DNA of 5,231 bases. It comes from Lysobacterales bacterium (GTDB lineage: Bacteria; Pseudomonadota; Gammaproteobacteria; Xanthomonadales; SZUA-36). A program made the position numbers and the translations under genes. The stretch lies in contig JAPHTE010000360.1 of assembly GCA_026196445.1 (NCBI GenBank), positions 1-5,231 of the forward strand. Direction: 5' to 3'. The notes under the pieces are model-generated. The model was not told where the DNA came from, made no database searches, and saw only the letters and a program-made list of their open reading frames with translations. Positions within the stretch are counted from its first letter, which is position 1; every line of letters starts with the position of its first letter. Positions 5,082 through 5,231 of this stretch are shown here, in pieces.

Positions 5082-5231
5082 CTGGCGGTGCCAGTTACGC
5101 ACCAGCTGCTCGACGTCGATCTCCTCGCCGCCCTTGCTCCATTTACCGGCGTAGTCCACGTCGCTGGAATTCGGCGGCGGGTTCGGCATGTTCATCCTGA
5201 AGCGTACCGGCATCGGCACCGCCGAGCCCAG
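5073..5231 (-). CDS. C-terminal end of an unrecognised gene entering from the right
   Basis: From the right edge the minus strand stays open for 52 codons to a TAG (5075-5073). The peptide is hydrophilic. It has a Pro-rich piece (MPNPPPNSSD) followed by a helical tail ending VEQLVRNWHRQIR. Third codon positions are strongly G/C, like the neighbouring genes, which supports real coding sequence. Met codons at residues 7, 13 and 15 of the visible part mean that a short complete protein cannot be excluded, but a truncated longer gene is more likely. No family is recognised. It converges with the Xre regulator gene, stop to stop, 36 bases apart. Confidence 0.5.
   Translation of the reverse strand: MGSAVPMPVRFRMNMPNPPPNSSDVDYAGKWSKGGEEIDVEQLVRNWHRQIR

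Overview
The window looks like a chromosomal stretch from a moderately GC-rich proteobacterium. A sulfur-oxidising or facultatively anaerobic gammaproteobacterium is the best guess, but this rests on gene style and not on any marker gene. Genes are compact, GC-rich at third codon positions and preceded by Shine-Dalgarno sequences. The one long non-coding stretch (3208-3526) is clearly more AT-rich.

Left part, minus strand (3207 down to 1): a tightly coupled operon. korA (gamma-alpha fusion subunit) and korB (TPP and iron-sulfur subunit) of a 2-oxoacid:ferredoxin oxidoreductase, probably 2-oxoglutarate-specific, overlap by 4 bases. A third gene overlaps the end of korB by 11 bases and runs off the left edge. 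I do not recognise the third gene. Its coupling suggests a role with the enzyme.

Middle (3208-3526): a divergent regulatory region. Facing korA there are two 14-bp FNR/DNR-type palindromes. The upstream one is placed exactly 41.5 bp ahead of the start predicted from a -10-like TACTAT, the textbook position for an oxygen- or nitric-oxide-responsive activator. On the other side, next to the short-chain dehydrogenase gene, are a 12-bp palindrome that supplies a consensus -10 on both strands and a TCCCCA-N8-TGGGGA inverted repeat that could be an operator.

Right part, plus strand: a classical short-chain dehydrogenase/reductase (3527-4282), then a well-formed sigma70 promoter leading a two-gene unit. 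That unit encodes a four-helix membrane protein with a DERD motif and, overlapping by 8 bases, a 72-residue Xre-type DNA-binding protein. A 5-bp inverted repeat covers the promoter's -10 and start, so autoregulation is plausible. At the right edge the 3' end of an unrecognised minus-strand gene converges on this unit, with a stem-loop at its stop codon.

Taken together: reductive or anaerobic 2-oxoacid metabolism under probable redox control on the left, and a small membrane-protein/regulator pair of unknown signal on the right. No RNA genes, mobile elements or CRISPR arrays were seen.
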